Assembly (NCBI GenBank): GCA_043802345.1
Contig: JAZDLC010000167.1
Coordinates: 1-15,219 of the forward strand
Direction of reading: 5' to 3'
From: JAZDLC01 sp043802345
GTDB lineage: Bacteria > Planctomycetota > B15-G4 > JADJEK01
Length of the DNA stretch: 15,219 nt
Shown here: positions 1 through 6,143 of the stretch, in pieces
How positions within the stretch are numbered: the stretch's first letter is position 1
Layout of the letters: each line of letters opens with the position of its first letter
Translations under genes and position numbers: made by a program
The notes under the pieces: model-generated
Told to the model about the DNA's origin: nothing
Database searches by the model: none
The model's input: the letters and a program-made list of their open reading frames with translations, nothing else

Positions 1-27
1 ACCGCCCGACTCCCCGCTCCTCGGATG

Positions 28-1131
28 TCACCGCTCCGGCTCTTTTGCACCCGCCGCCCCGGACTCTTCCGGCGGCCTCTCGCCCTGCTCCTCGACCGGG
101 GCGGCCAGGCTCTCCGCCAGCACGAGACCGTCCATCCGCCTGCAGAAGGCGCCGACGAAGGGAAACTCCGGATCGCTCTCCTTCAGCGCCAGGAAATCCC
201 GCTGGGCCTCTTCCAGCGCTCCCGAGTGGAGCAGGAGGAAGGCGCGCAGAAACCGCGAGTTGCTGTCCAGCGGGAAGGCCTCCCGATACCTGTCGATCTC
301 CTCCATGCGCACCGCGAACAGCTCCTCCCCGCCGTAGGCCGCCACCACATTCAACGGCTCCACGACCAGATCGGGGTGCAGGCGAAAGCCGTCCACGAGC
401 TGGCGCACCGCGCCGTGGAAGTTCCCCACACCCGAGAGCGCGAGGGCATATTCGATGCGCAGCACCGGATCGGACGGAAAGAGCGTGACCGCGCTGTTGA
501 GCGAGGACTCCGCCTGGGAGACACTCCCTTGCCGCAGTTGGGTGCGCGCCGTACGCGCGAGTTGATCGGCCAGATCCGCCATCGGATGGGGAATCACCGG
601 ATCCTCCCGGATCGGACCGCTCGTGCCGTCCACGATGTCCGGCGGGACCTGCCATTCCCGGGGGACCGGCCGGGGCGCGGGATCCACGGGATCCACCGGG
701 TCCGGACCTGGCCACTCCGGCTGCGTGACCTCAGGCCAGACCGGGATTCCATCGACCGGCGCGCCGCCTCCCTGGGGAGGCAGCACAGGCACCCCCCACC
801 CGACGGCCGGGTACCGTTCCCCACCCTGGACCGGCATGCCGCTTCCCAGTGGACCCATCAGCCGCCCCCCGCCGGCGGAGGACATCCGGCGCCCGGAACC
901 GTGCGACGGCAGCAGCCGGCCCGATCCGGAGGCGGACATGCGCCGGCCCGAACCCACCTGCCCGAAGGAGCGCCCTGCGTAGGCGGAAGGACGCTGGGGC
1001 TCGGGCTTCTTCTGCTTGCCGGCGGTGGCACTGCAGGGAGCCGCGAGCAGTCCCAGGCAGACGGGCAGCAGCCCGAGCACCCACCCTGCAACCTGCGGAC
1101 CACGGACAGCGGACGGTCTGGAGTTTCCCAT
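28..1131 (-). CDS. Secreted TPR-like protein with Ser/Gly/Arg-rich linker
   Basis: 367 residues from the ATG at 1131. This start has a GGGAGGG Shine-Dalgarno 5 bases upstream and begins a clear signal peptide (residues 1-36, hydrophobic core WVLGLLPVCLGLLAA). The frame is open further upstream but that part is Arg-rich and lacks a ribosome site, so it was not used. Residues 53-99 are a low-complexity Gly/Ser/Arg segment with recurring SGRRMS and SGRLL units. Residues 110-180 are rich in Pro, Trp and Asp (DPVDPVDPAPRP). Residues 184-320 are helical and TPR-like (ARTQLRQGSVSQAESSLNSA, then ALALSGVGNFHGAVRQL, then LLLHSGALEEAQRDFLAL). It is therefore probably a periplasmic or surface protein with a C-terminal protein-binding TPR domain. 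No enzymatic motif is visible and the partner is unknown. The C-terminal tail is Glu/Pro/Ala-rich. It is divergently arranged from the zinc-ribbon gene at 1288. Confidence 0.82.
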   Translation of the reverse strand: MGNSRPSAVRGPQVAGWVLGLLPVCLGLLAAPCSATAGKQKKPEPQRPSAYAGRSFGQVGSGRRMSASGSGRLLPSHGSGRRMSSAGGGRLMGPLGSGMPVQGGERYPAVGWGVPVLPPQGGGAPVDGIPVWPEVTQPEWPGPDPVDPVDPAPRPVPREWQVPPDIVDGTSGPIREDPVIPHPMADLADQLARTARTQLRQGSVSQAESSLNSAVTLFPSDPVLRIEYALALSGVGNFHGAVRQLVDGFRLHPDLVVEPLNVVAAYGGEELFAVRMEEIDRYREAFPLDSNSRFLRAFLLLHSGALEEAQRDFLALKESDPEFPFVGAFCRRMDGLVLAESLAAPVEEQGERPPEESGAAGAKEPER

Positions 1132-1141
1132 GAGGCCCTCC

Positions 1142-1159
1142 CGGTCGGTGACCCGACCG
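1142..1159 (-). other. Leader hairpin next to the ribosome site of the TPR gene
   Basis: A perfect 7-bp stem, CGGTCGG / CCGACCG, with a 4-base loop lies in the predicted leader and its base touches the GGGAGGG Shine-Dalgarno (1136-1142). It could influence translation initiation, but in GC-rich DNA such stems can arise by chance. Confidence 0.3.
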
Positions 1160-1186
1160 ATCAGATGCGATAGCATGACCGTCAGT

Positions 1187-1215
1187 ATGTTAGGTTGGCG
1201 GGCACGTATTCGCAA
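1187..1215 (-). promoter_or_regulatory. Candidate sigma70-type promoter for the TPR gene
   Basis: On the minus strand, TTGCGA (1215-1210) is followed after exactly 17 bases by TAACAT (1192-1187). Each hexamer matches 4 of 6 consensus bases. Transcription would start near 1180, giving a leader of about 48 bases before the ATG at 1131. Support is by consensus and spacing only. Confidence 0.4.
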
Positions 1216-1287
1216 TGAAGCCCACGCCCCACGCGCCCCTCGGCTGGCTGGTTCCATCCTCCGAGCGGCCAAGGAAGGATCATCGTC

Positions 1288-2520
1288 ATGCCGATCATCG
1301 CATGTCCCTCCTGCAGGTCTCGCTTCAAGGTGCCGCTGAGCACGGTGGGGAAGACGCTTCCCTGCCCGCGGTGCAAGGAGGAGTTCCAGGCGATGGCGCT
1401 GCGCTCCGCGCCCAGGAAGAGCCATGGTTCCGGGCCGATCGTCTACGCGGCGATCGTGGTCGGAGCCATTCTAGTGGCCTTCCTGATCATGGCCGTGGCC
1501 GGAAAGAACTCGACCGAACCGGAGCCGGCCGCCGCCAGCAGCGCCCCGGAACGGAAACCGCCGGCAACCAGCGAGCCGAGCACCGCGATGGACCCAAAGG
1601 AGGTTCTCGAAAAGCGGGCCAGGAACCTGCTGGAGGCGCTGCGCACGGGGAATCACCCCCTCCTCCCGGACTGGATCGAGTATCAGCGGATGCATGAACT
1701 GCGCGCGAGGGACGGGTTGGAGGAGCGGAGCTGGCAGCAACTCGCGCAGGATGAGCAGTATGGCAAGCGGGAGGAATACCTGGACCTGCTGATGGGAGAC
1801 GAGGCCACCCGCAAGTTCACCCGGATCGCCACCGTCGAGAGTCTGAAGACCCTCAGCATGGGGTCGGGAAAGGGGAAGGTGGCGGCGGTGCTGAGAAACG
1901 CGCTGACAGACACGACCCAGGACCTGACGCTCGAATTCGTCACCTCAGCCGGCTCCTGGAAGCTGGCCCGGATGGTGCGGGAGCCGATCGGCGGTGAACA
2001 GGCCCCCGTGGAGGCGCCGCAAGTCCCCGCCAGGGAACGGATCGAGAAGAGCCGGAGGAGTCCCGAAGGCGAGGTGGCGGAGGTCGAGCTGATACCGGAT
2101 ACGCCCTCCGGCACCACCCGGGAGATCGAGCGCGCACTCGCCTCCCTGCTCGACACGTCGACCACGACGGCCGCGAACCAAGCCCGCACGGTCCTCACCG
2201 AGATCGGGAGGCCGGCGATTCCCCATCTGCTGAATGCGCTGGCTGCCGTCGACCTGGCAAACGAGTCCGACCTGCTGATCGCCACCAGGCTGACCTCGGC
2301 CCTCACCGACTTGACCGGCCAGGATTTCCCCATCGTTCCTGGTGGCAACGCCGGTTCCATGGTCGGCGAGGGGGCGGTCGAGAACGAGATCAATCGCCGC
2401 AAGTGGTTCGGTTGGTGGCGGGATAACCGGCGCACCTTCGTGGCGCCAGAGGAGCCCGACTTCGGTCCCGAGGACGATCTCCCGGTGCGCAAGAAGGGCG
2501 GTCGGGGGCGTTCCGGCTAG
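1288..2520 (+). CDS. Zinc-ribbon, single-pass membrane protein with HEAT-like C-terminus
   Basis: 410 residues. The N-terminus is a four-cysteine zinc ribbon of the MJ0042-like kind: C6-P-S-C9 and C26-P-R-C29. A hydrophobic membrane segment follows at residues 51-71 (IVYAAIVVGAILVAFLIMAV), then a Glu/Pro/Ala/Ser linker. A mixed domain covers about residues 100-230, with an LTLEF...GSWKLARM stretch that resembles a small beta-rich fold. The C-terminus (about residues 265-385) is helical and resembles PBS-lyase/HEAT-like domains: IGRPAIPHLLNALAAVD, then LTGQDFP and KWFGWWRDNR. The family is known mainly as hypothetical proteins. The ribbon would sit in the cytoplasm and the rest outside if the N-in topology holds. 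The ATG is preceded by AAGGAAGG at a long spacing. The next gene is a paralogue, separated by a terminator. Function unknown. Confidence 0.85.
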   Translation: MPIIACPSCRSRFKVPLSTVGKTLPCPRCKEEFQAMALRSAPRKSHGSGPIVYAAIVVGAILVAFLIMAVAGKNSTEPEPAAASSAPERKPPATSEPSTAMDPKEVLEKRARNLLEALRTGNHPLLPDWIEYQRMHELRARDGLEERSWQQLAQDEQYGKREEYLDLLMGDEATRKFTRIATVESLKTLSMGSGKGKVAAVLRNALTDTTQDLTLEFVTSAGSWKLARMVREPIGGEQAPVEAPQVPARERIEKSRRSPEGEVAEVELIPDTPSGTTREIERALASLLDTSTTTAANQARTVLTEIGRPAIPHLLNALAAVDLANESDLLIATRLTSALTDLTGQDFPIVPGGNAGSMVGEGAVENEINRRKWFGWWRDNRRTFVAPEEPDFGPEDDLPVRKKGGRGRSG

Positions 2521-2534
2521 CCGGCCGTTCCGAC

Positions 2535-2570
2535 GCACCACCCTGTCCTGAAGGGTGTTGCACAGTTTTT
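2535..2570 (+). terminator. Rho-independent terminator after the first zinc-ribbon gene
   Basis: A 10-bp stem with one mismatch (GCACCACCCT at 2535-2544, AGGGTGTTGC at 2552-2561) has a 7-base loop and is followed by ACAG and a run of five T (2566-2570). It lies 15 bases after the stop of the upstream gene, so the two paralogues are probably separate transcription units. Confidence 0.7.
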
Positions 2571-2654
2571 CATCCGTCTGCCGGAGCAATTGGTACGATT
2601 GGCGGACTCTGTGACTGGTAAAGAGCGACACAGCAATCGAGCAAGGAGCTTGAG

Positions 2655-3704
2655 ATGACCGACCGGATCGGCGTCTGCGGAGGGTGCCAGGCCAAGTTCA
2701 AGGTTCCGGATACCTTCCAGGGAACCAGGGCCAAGTGCAAGAAATGCGGCGGAGTGGTGGAGATTCCGCCCCCCGCGGGAAGCGAGCCGCAGGCAGAAGC
2801 CCCGGCGCCGGCAGGAACCGGAGGGGTTTCCCGGCCGACGGGACGCCGGCCTTCGCGGGCAGCAGCGGGTGGCAAGGGTCGCAGAACCCGGGGCGCAAGA
2901 GGCGCGGGCGCGGAAGCAGGGCCGGCGACCGGGCGCCGCGGGGCGAAGGGCCGGGGACGCGGCCGCCCCGAACCAGAGAAGAACAACACGATGATGATCG
3001 TGGGGATCGCCGCCGCGGTGGTGATCGTCGCCGTGATTGCGTTCATCATGATGCGCGGAGACAACAAGCCGGTCGAAACGGATGTGGCGACCACGACCGA
3101 TACGACCAGGACCATGCCTGAATTGCCGGTCGAGGACCTGACGAAGGCCGAGCCGGCGCCAGAGCCAGAGCCAGAGCCCGAGCCAGAGCCGGAGCCAGTG
3201 AAGGAGCCGGAGCCCGAGGTGCCGCTGGAACCGGTGATTACGTTCGAGCCGTTCGGCAAGATGCCGGACGTGCCGGATGATGAGTGGGAGTCGATCCAGG
3301 CCGCGGTGAAGAACTACTACCTGGAGAGCGCTTCCAGGCAGGCGGCCCGCGATGCCAAAGTGACGCTGGAGAGCGCTGCGGAAGCCCAGATCCCGGCCCT
3401 GATCAACGCGCTCAACGGGTTGGACATCAGCAAGGACGGCGACTTCGTGAAGATCGGCAAGCTGATTTGGGATATTCAAGTGCGCTCATTCGAGGTCATC
3501 CGGATCCCCTTCGAGCTGGATGCGGCCGTCATGGCCGAGAATCAGGAGAAGAACCTGAAGTGCATCCAGAGCCTGCTGGACTACTGGAAGACGAAGGATG
3601 GCCCGGACGGCGCCAAGGGACTCGAGAGCTTCCGGAAAGCGCTCGCCAGGAAGATCGAGGAGGCCGCAGCAGCCGGGGGCGGAGAGGACGACGAGGGCTC
3701 CTAG
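2655..3704 (+). CDS. Zinc-ribbon, single-pass membrane protein with Pro-Glu linker (paralogue of the 1288 gene)
   Basis: 349 residues. The start ATG follows AAGGAG with ideal spacing. The zinc ribbon is C8-G-G-C11 and C28-K-K-C31, with the same 16-residue spacing between pairs as in its neighbour (CQAKFKVP here, CRSRFKVP there). Residues 58-108 are strongly basic (Arg/Gly/Lys), followed by a membrane helix at 113-133 (MMIVGIAAAVVIVAVIAFIM). A (PE)n stretch at about 168-190 probably spans the cell wall or periplasm as a stiff spacer. The C-terminal domain (about 205-335) aligns with that of the neighbour: IPALINALNGLDISKDGDF here against IPHLLNALAAVDLANESDL there. The shared three-part layout points to duplication of an ancestral gene. 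The basic stretch next to the membrane fits the positive-inside rule for a cytoplasmic N-terminus. Function unknown. Confidence 0.85.
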   Translation: MTDRIGVCGGCQAKFKVPDTFQGTRAKCKKCGGVVEIPPPAGSEPQAEAPAPAGTGGVSRPTGRRPSRAAAGGKGRRTRGARGAGAEAGPATGRRGAKGRGRGRPEPEKNNTMMIVGIAAAVVIVAVIAFIMMRGDNKPVETDVATTTDTTRTMPELPVEDLTKAEPAPEPEPEPEPEPEPVKEPEPEVPLEPVITFEPFGKMPDVPDDEWESIQAAVKNYYLESASRQAARDAKVTLESAAEAQIPALINALNGLDISKDGDFVKIGKLIWDIQVRSFEVIRIPFELDAAVMAENQEKNLKCIQSLLDYWKTKDGPDGAKGLESFRKALARKIEEAAAAGGGEDDEGS

Positions 3705-3757
3705 CGCGGTCTCTTCACGCCAAAGAGGGCGGCGGTCCCGACCCGGTTTGGCAGGCG

Positions 3758-3857
3758 GTCAAGTGATCGGGGTCGGGGTCGGAATCGAGCCGGCATAACC
3801 AGGTCACTGAGTGATCTTGAATCCAATCGATGCCGATTCCGACCCCGAGTGCTTCAC
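3758..3857. repeat. Imperfect inverted repeat built of GGGGTC units between convergent genes
   Basis: The left arm (about 3758-3795) contains two GGGGTC units then GGAATCG and GGCAT. The right arm (about 3829-3857) is its reverse complement with one GGGGTC unit missing. The centre holds a smaller stem, GGTCACT-G-AGTGATC (3802-3816). The 16 bases at 3766-3781 recur inverted at 6120-6135, and the 12 bases GAATCCAATCGA at 3819-3830 recur directly at 6111-6122. This looks like a REP-type dispersed intergenic repeat and may also act as a two-way transcription barrier. Confidence 0.6.
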
Positions 3858-3864
3858 CTGGATG

Positions 3865-4119
3865 CTAGAACAGCCCCTCGGGCGGTTCGCCGACGACATC
3901 GTCGACCTTCACTTGGCGCTCGATCAGGTAGTTGACCGCCTTCTCGATCTCCCCCTCGTCCCCCTCGAGTTCGAGGTAGACCAGACCCACCTCGTCGGTG
4001 ATGCTGGCGCCGCGGATATTCGGAATCACATTGAAGTTCTTGCCCAGGTTGTAGAGGAGCGGCTCCTTGATCAACTCCTTGGGGAAGGTGCAGTAGACCT
4101 TGCGACTCGAGAGAACCAT
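3865..4119 (-). CDS. Stand-alone NIL-domain protein
   Basis: 84 residues, almost exactly one NIL domain. This is the ferredoxin-like beta-alpha-beta fold also found at the C-terminus of the MetN methionine-transport ATPase and beside 4Fe-4S ferredoxin domains. Visible features are the first strand SRKVYCTFP, the loop and helix KEPLLYNLGKNFNVIPNI (the position that gives NIL its name), the strand GLVYLELEGD and the last helix EIEKAVNYLIERQVKVDDV. There is no Fe-S or ATPase part. In MetN the domain binds methionine as an allosteric ligand, so a small-molecule sensing role is possible but unproven. It lies downstream of the HEAT-repeat gene on the same strand, 104 bases away. An AAAGGG ribosome site sits about 11 bases before the ATG. 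Confidence 0.8.
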   Translation of the reverse strand: MVLSSRKVYCTFPKELIKEPLLYNLGKNFNVIPNIRGASITDEVGLVYLELEGDEGEIEKAVNYLIERQVKVDDVVGEPPEGLF

Positions 4120-4140
4120 CCTACCGCCATCCCTTTGCTA

Positions 4141-4166
4141 GCTGAGACCTCAGCGGGCAAACCCGC
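4141..4166. other. Small overlapping hairpins between the HEAT and NIL genes
   Basis: GCTGAG-AC-CTCAGC (4141-4154) and GCGGG-CAAA-CCCGC (4153-4166) are perfect stems of 6 and 5 bp that share two bases, so they could be alternative folds. No T run follows on the minus strand, so a standard intrinsic terminator is not supported. The rest of 4120-4223 shows nothing else. Confidence 0.25.
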
Positions 4167-4223
4167 CGCTTCGGGGCTCAGTTTACGCTTCCTCAGGTGG
4201 AAACAAGGGGGCAAACCACTGGG

Positions 4224-5792
4224 CTACCGCCGCTCCCGCCGCTCGGCCCAGCTTCCGAAATACGAACGGTGTTTGAACCAGGCCTCCAAGTCGCGCTCCA
4301 CGGTTGAATTACGGCGGTCCACCCGGACGAACTTGCGATGACGGTATGCCTCCGGGATCGGCCCCTCGCCGGAGGACCCTCCTCCATCGCCGTCCCCCTC
4401 CGCCTCGGTCGCCGGTACACGACGGGAAATCTCCTTCATTCCCAACGAGGCCCGCACCAGCTCTTCCAGCAACTGATCGGCCCGATCAATCCGCCGGGCG
4501 CGAGCCTCTCGCAAGCGCTGCTCCAGCAGATCGGTCAGCAACCGCCGATCGCTACGCCCCTCGAGGGTCCGCTTCACCCGGCGCAGCAGATCGCTGTCGT
4601 CCGCCTGGAATCGCTCGGCGGAGAGCACTTCGGTCACCCCGGGCGGAGCGAGGATCCCGGCCACCAGCACCGCCGTATCCCGGGCCGGGCCGTCCCGCTC
4701 GCCGGTGAGCCAGGCCAGCAACTGCTGGGAGCTGTGGCTTGCCTCGCTTGCCCCCAGGGAGAGGCCCGCCGCGGCCCGCACCAGCGGGGAGCGGGAGGAG
4801 AGCAGGTCGGACAGGGGCGCCTCGTACAGTTCGCGAGGAGATCCGGAGGTCGCCAGCGCCACCTCCGTCAGCAGCTCCGGATCCAGGGAGGATGCCAGCA
4901 CCGCCCGAATCTGCGCCTCCCCTTCCGGACGGGAAGCGAGCGCGACCAGAGCCATCCTCCTCACGGCGGAATCCCGGGAGCCGGCCAGGCCGATCAGGGC
5001 CTCGGCCGAGCCTGGATCTTCCAGAACGCCGAGCGCGATCGCCAGCGCCGACAGGACCGTTGCGTCCTGCTCACGCCGCAGGCTTTCCAGGAGGGGCCGG
5101 ATCATGGCCGCATCAGCAGTCTCCCCCAGAGCAAAAGCAGCAGCCCGGCGAACATCGACCGCGTCATCCTGGAGAAACGGGACGATTCGTGGCAGGAACA
5201 GCCGGTCGCCCGTGACGCCAGCCGCCACCAGCACGGCGACCCGGCGAGATTCCAGCGGCTCCCGGTCCAGCTTCTCCAGGGCGGCACCCACACCCTCGAG
5301 GTCCAGCAGCCGACCCAGAGCCAGCGTGGACGCTTCTCGCAGCAGCGAGGGCCGGTTGGAGAGGGCTGCCGTGCGGATCGACTCGAGGAGGTCGCAGGGG
5401 GAATGCTGCCCGAGGATCAGCAGGGCCAGGGATTTCTCGGCGTCCTTCAGGTCCCCGGCCAGAACCTGGCGGCTCAGAGCTTCCAGCGCGGTCTGTGTCC
5501 CAATCTCACCCAGGGCCAGGATCGCGGTGCGGACCACCAGAGGGTTGGTCGATGATTGAAATGCGTCAAGCACGAACGGCACCGCCGCGTCGGCCGCCTG
5601 GGCAACCTGGAGCGCCAGCGCACGGCGGCGATCCGGCTCCGGATCGCCAAACTCCCGGACCTTCTCCTTCAGGAAGCTCTTCTGCGCCGGTCCGAGCCGC
5701 CCTGTGGGCAGAATCCGGGGGTCGCCTCCCTGTCCGAGTGCCGGACAGGCAAGCGCCGCCAGGAGAATCAATGCTGTCACCGTCTCACGCAC
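4224..5792 (-). CDS. Secreted HEAT-repeat protein
   Basis: 522 residues from a GTG start at 5792. An in-frame TAG lies only 12 bases upstream, so the start cannot be much earlier. Residues 1-21 form a signal peptide (LILLAALACPALG, cleavage expected before QGG). From about residue 50 to 430 the protein is a chain of helical pairs of the HEAT/PBS-lyase type: AILALGEIGTQTALEALSRQ, then STLALGRLLDLEGV, then RRAAAFALGETADAAMIRPL, then LSALAIALGVLEDPGSAEAL. These pack as a curved solenoid used for protein binding. The C-terminal 90 residues are different: a charged coil (EQRLREARARRIDRADQ), an acidic Gly/Ser linker, then a basic tail ending AERRERR. No catalytic motif is seen. It probably acts as a periplasmic scaffold. 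No strong Shine-Dalgarno precedes the GTG. Confidence 0.85.
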   Translation of the reverse strand: MRETVTALILLAALACPALGQGGDPRILPTGRLGPAQKSFLKEKVREFGDPEPDRRRALALQVAQAADAAVPFVLDAFQSSTNPLVVRTAILALGEIGTQTALEALSRQVLAGDLKDAEKSLALLILGQHSPCDLLESIRTAALSNRPSLLREASTLALGRLLDLEGVGAALEKLDREPLESRRVAVLVAAGVTGDRLFLPRIVPFLQDDAVDVRRAAAFALGETADAAMIRPLLESLRREQDATVLSALAIALGVLEDPGSAEALIGLAGSRDSAVRRMALVALASRPEGEAQIRAVLASSLDPELLTEVALATSGSPRELYEAPLSDLLSSRSPLVRAAAGLSLGASEASHSSQQLLAWLTGERDGPARDTAVLVAGILAPPGVTEVLSAERFQADDSDLLRRVKRTLEGRSDRRLLTDLLEQRLREARARRIDRADQLLEELVRASLGMKEISRRVPATEAEGDGDGGGSSGEGPIPEAYRHRKFVRVDRRNSTVERDLEAWFKHRSYFGSWAERRERR

Positions 5793-5847
5793 ACCGGCAT
5801 TCTACCCACCAATCCGCGACGGGTGACGAATCCGGTCGCTGCCGCCT

Positions 5848-6087
5848 AGGAACCTGCGCCATTGATCGCGTAGCGCCCACCCTGGGAGCCAGGGAAAGAT
5901 GGACCGCCAAGGAAACCAGGAAACCAGGAAGTGGATTGCTTTTGGTGCCCGGGACCTTCCAAGATCCCAGCGCGTGACCTTCGCTCTTCCTGGCTTCCTG
6001 GCTTCCTCAGCAGAATCCCCGCGCGGCGGCATCGGGCTCGACGACGAGGAGCCTGCGCCATCGGCCCCATCTACGGCGCAGGCTCCT
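5848..6087. repeat. 240-bp unit with near-perfect 13-bp inverted ends (MITE- or REP-like)
   Basis: The left end AGGAACCTGCGCC (5848-5860) matches the reverse complement of the right end GGCGCAGGCTCCT (6075-6087) at 12 of 13 bases. A third copy, AGGAGCCTGCGCC (6047-6059), pairs perfectly with the right end across a 15-base loop, making a strong 13-bp hairpin. The unit encloses the AGGAA/TTCCT inverted repeat at 5909-6007. No target-site duplication is visible, so transposition is an inference only. Confidence 0.5.
5909..6007. repeat. AGGAA-rich inverted repeat with about 22-bp arms
   Basis: The left arm is two and a half units of AGGAAACC (5909-5931). The right arm (5986-6007) is the reverse complement with AGGAAGCC units, differing only by A/G changes at equivalent places. 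Each arm is itself a short tandem repeat, and the arms are separated by about 54 bases. It could fold as a long hairpin or be two oppositely oriented copies of one dispersed repeat. Confidence 0.55.
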
Positions 6088-6110
6088 GGCGACCCACCGA
6101 CCGTGTCGCC

Positions 6111-6135
6111 GAATCCAATCGACCCCGACCCCGAT
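6111..6135. repeat. Second copy of the GGGGTC-type intergenic repeat
   Basis: GAATCCAATCGA at 6111-6122 is identical to 3819-3830. The overlapping CGACCCCGACCCCGAT at 6120-6135 is the exact reverse complement of 3766-3781. It ends 9 bases before the stop of the downstream minus-strand gene. Confidence 0.55.
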
Positions 6136-6143
6136 TCAGGACA

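Larger units (their letters stand above)
5793..6143. other. Gene-free stretch filled with intergenic repeats
   Basis: 351 bases between two minus-strand genes, with no convincing coding frame. Frames open across it are low-complexity and arise from the repeats. It contains the 240-bp inverted-ended unit (5848-6087), an internal AGGAA/TTCCT inverted repeat and a GGGGTC-type repeat (6111-6135) also present near 3766-3830. Only about 55 bases next to the HEAT gene and a few next to the downstream gene are not part of a repeat. Confidence 0.7.

Noticed and set aside
25..1173. Long plus-strand open frame opposite the TPR gene
   Set aside because: Its protein is Arg/His/Gly/Pro-rich with no domain or ribosome site. 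It is the antisense shadow of the secreted TPR gene, which has a signal peptide and Shine-Dalgarno.
3758..3857. GGGGTC repeats considered as a CRISPR array
   Set aside because: The units are only 6 bases long, with no regular spacers and no cas genes.
4338..5555. Long plus-strand open frame opposite the HEAT-repeat gene
   Set aside because: The minus frame has a signal peptide and regular helical repeats; the plus frame is Gln/Arg/Gly-rich with no recognisable pattern.
5787..5820. TAGAAT just upstream of the HEAT gene as a -10 box for a leaderless transcript
   Set aside because: The box is good but no acceptable -35 hexamer is found at 16-18 bases, and the TAG is simply the in-frame stop.
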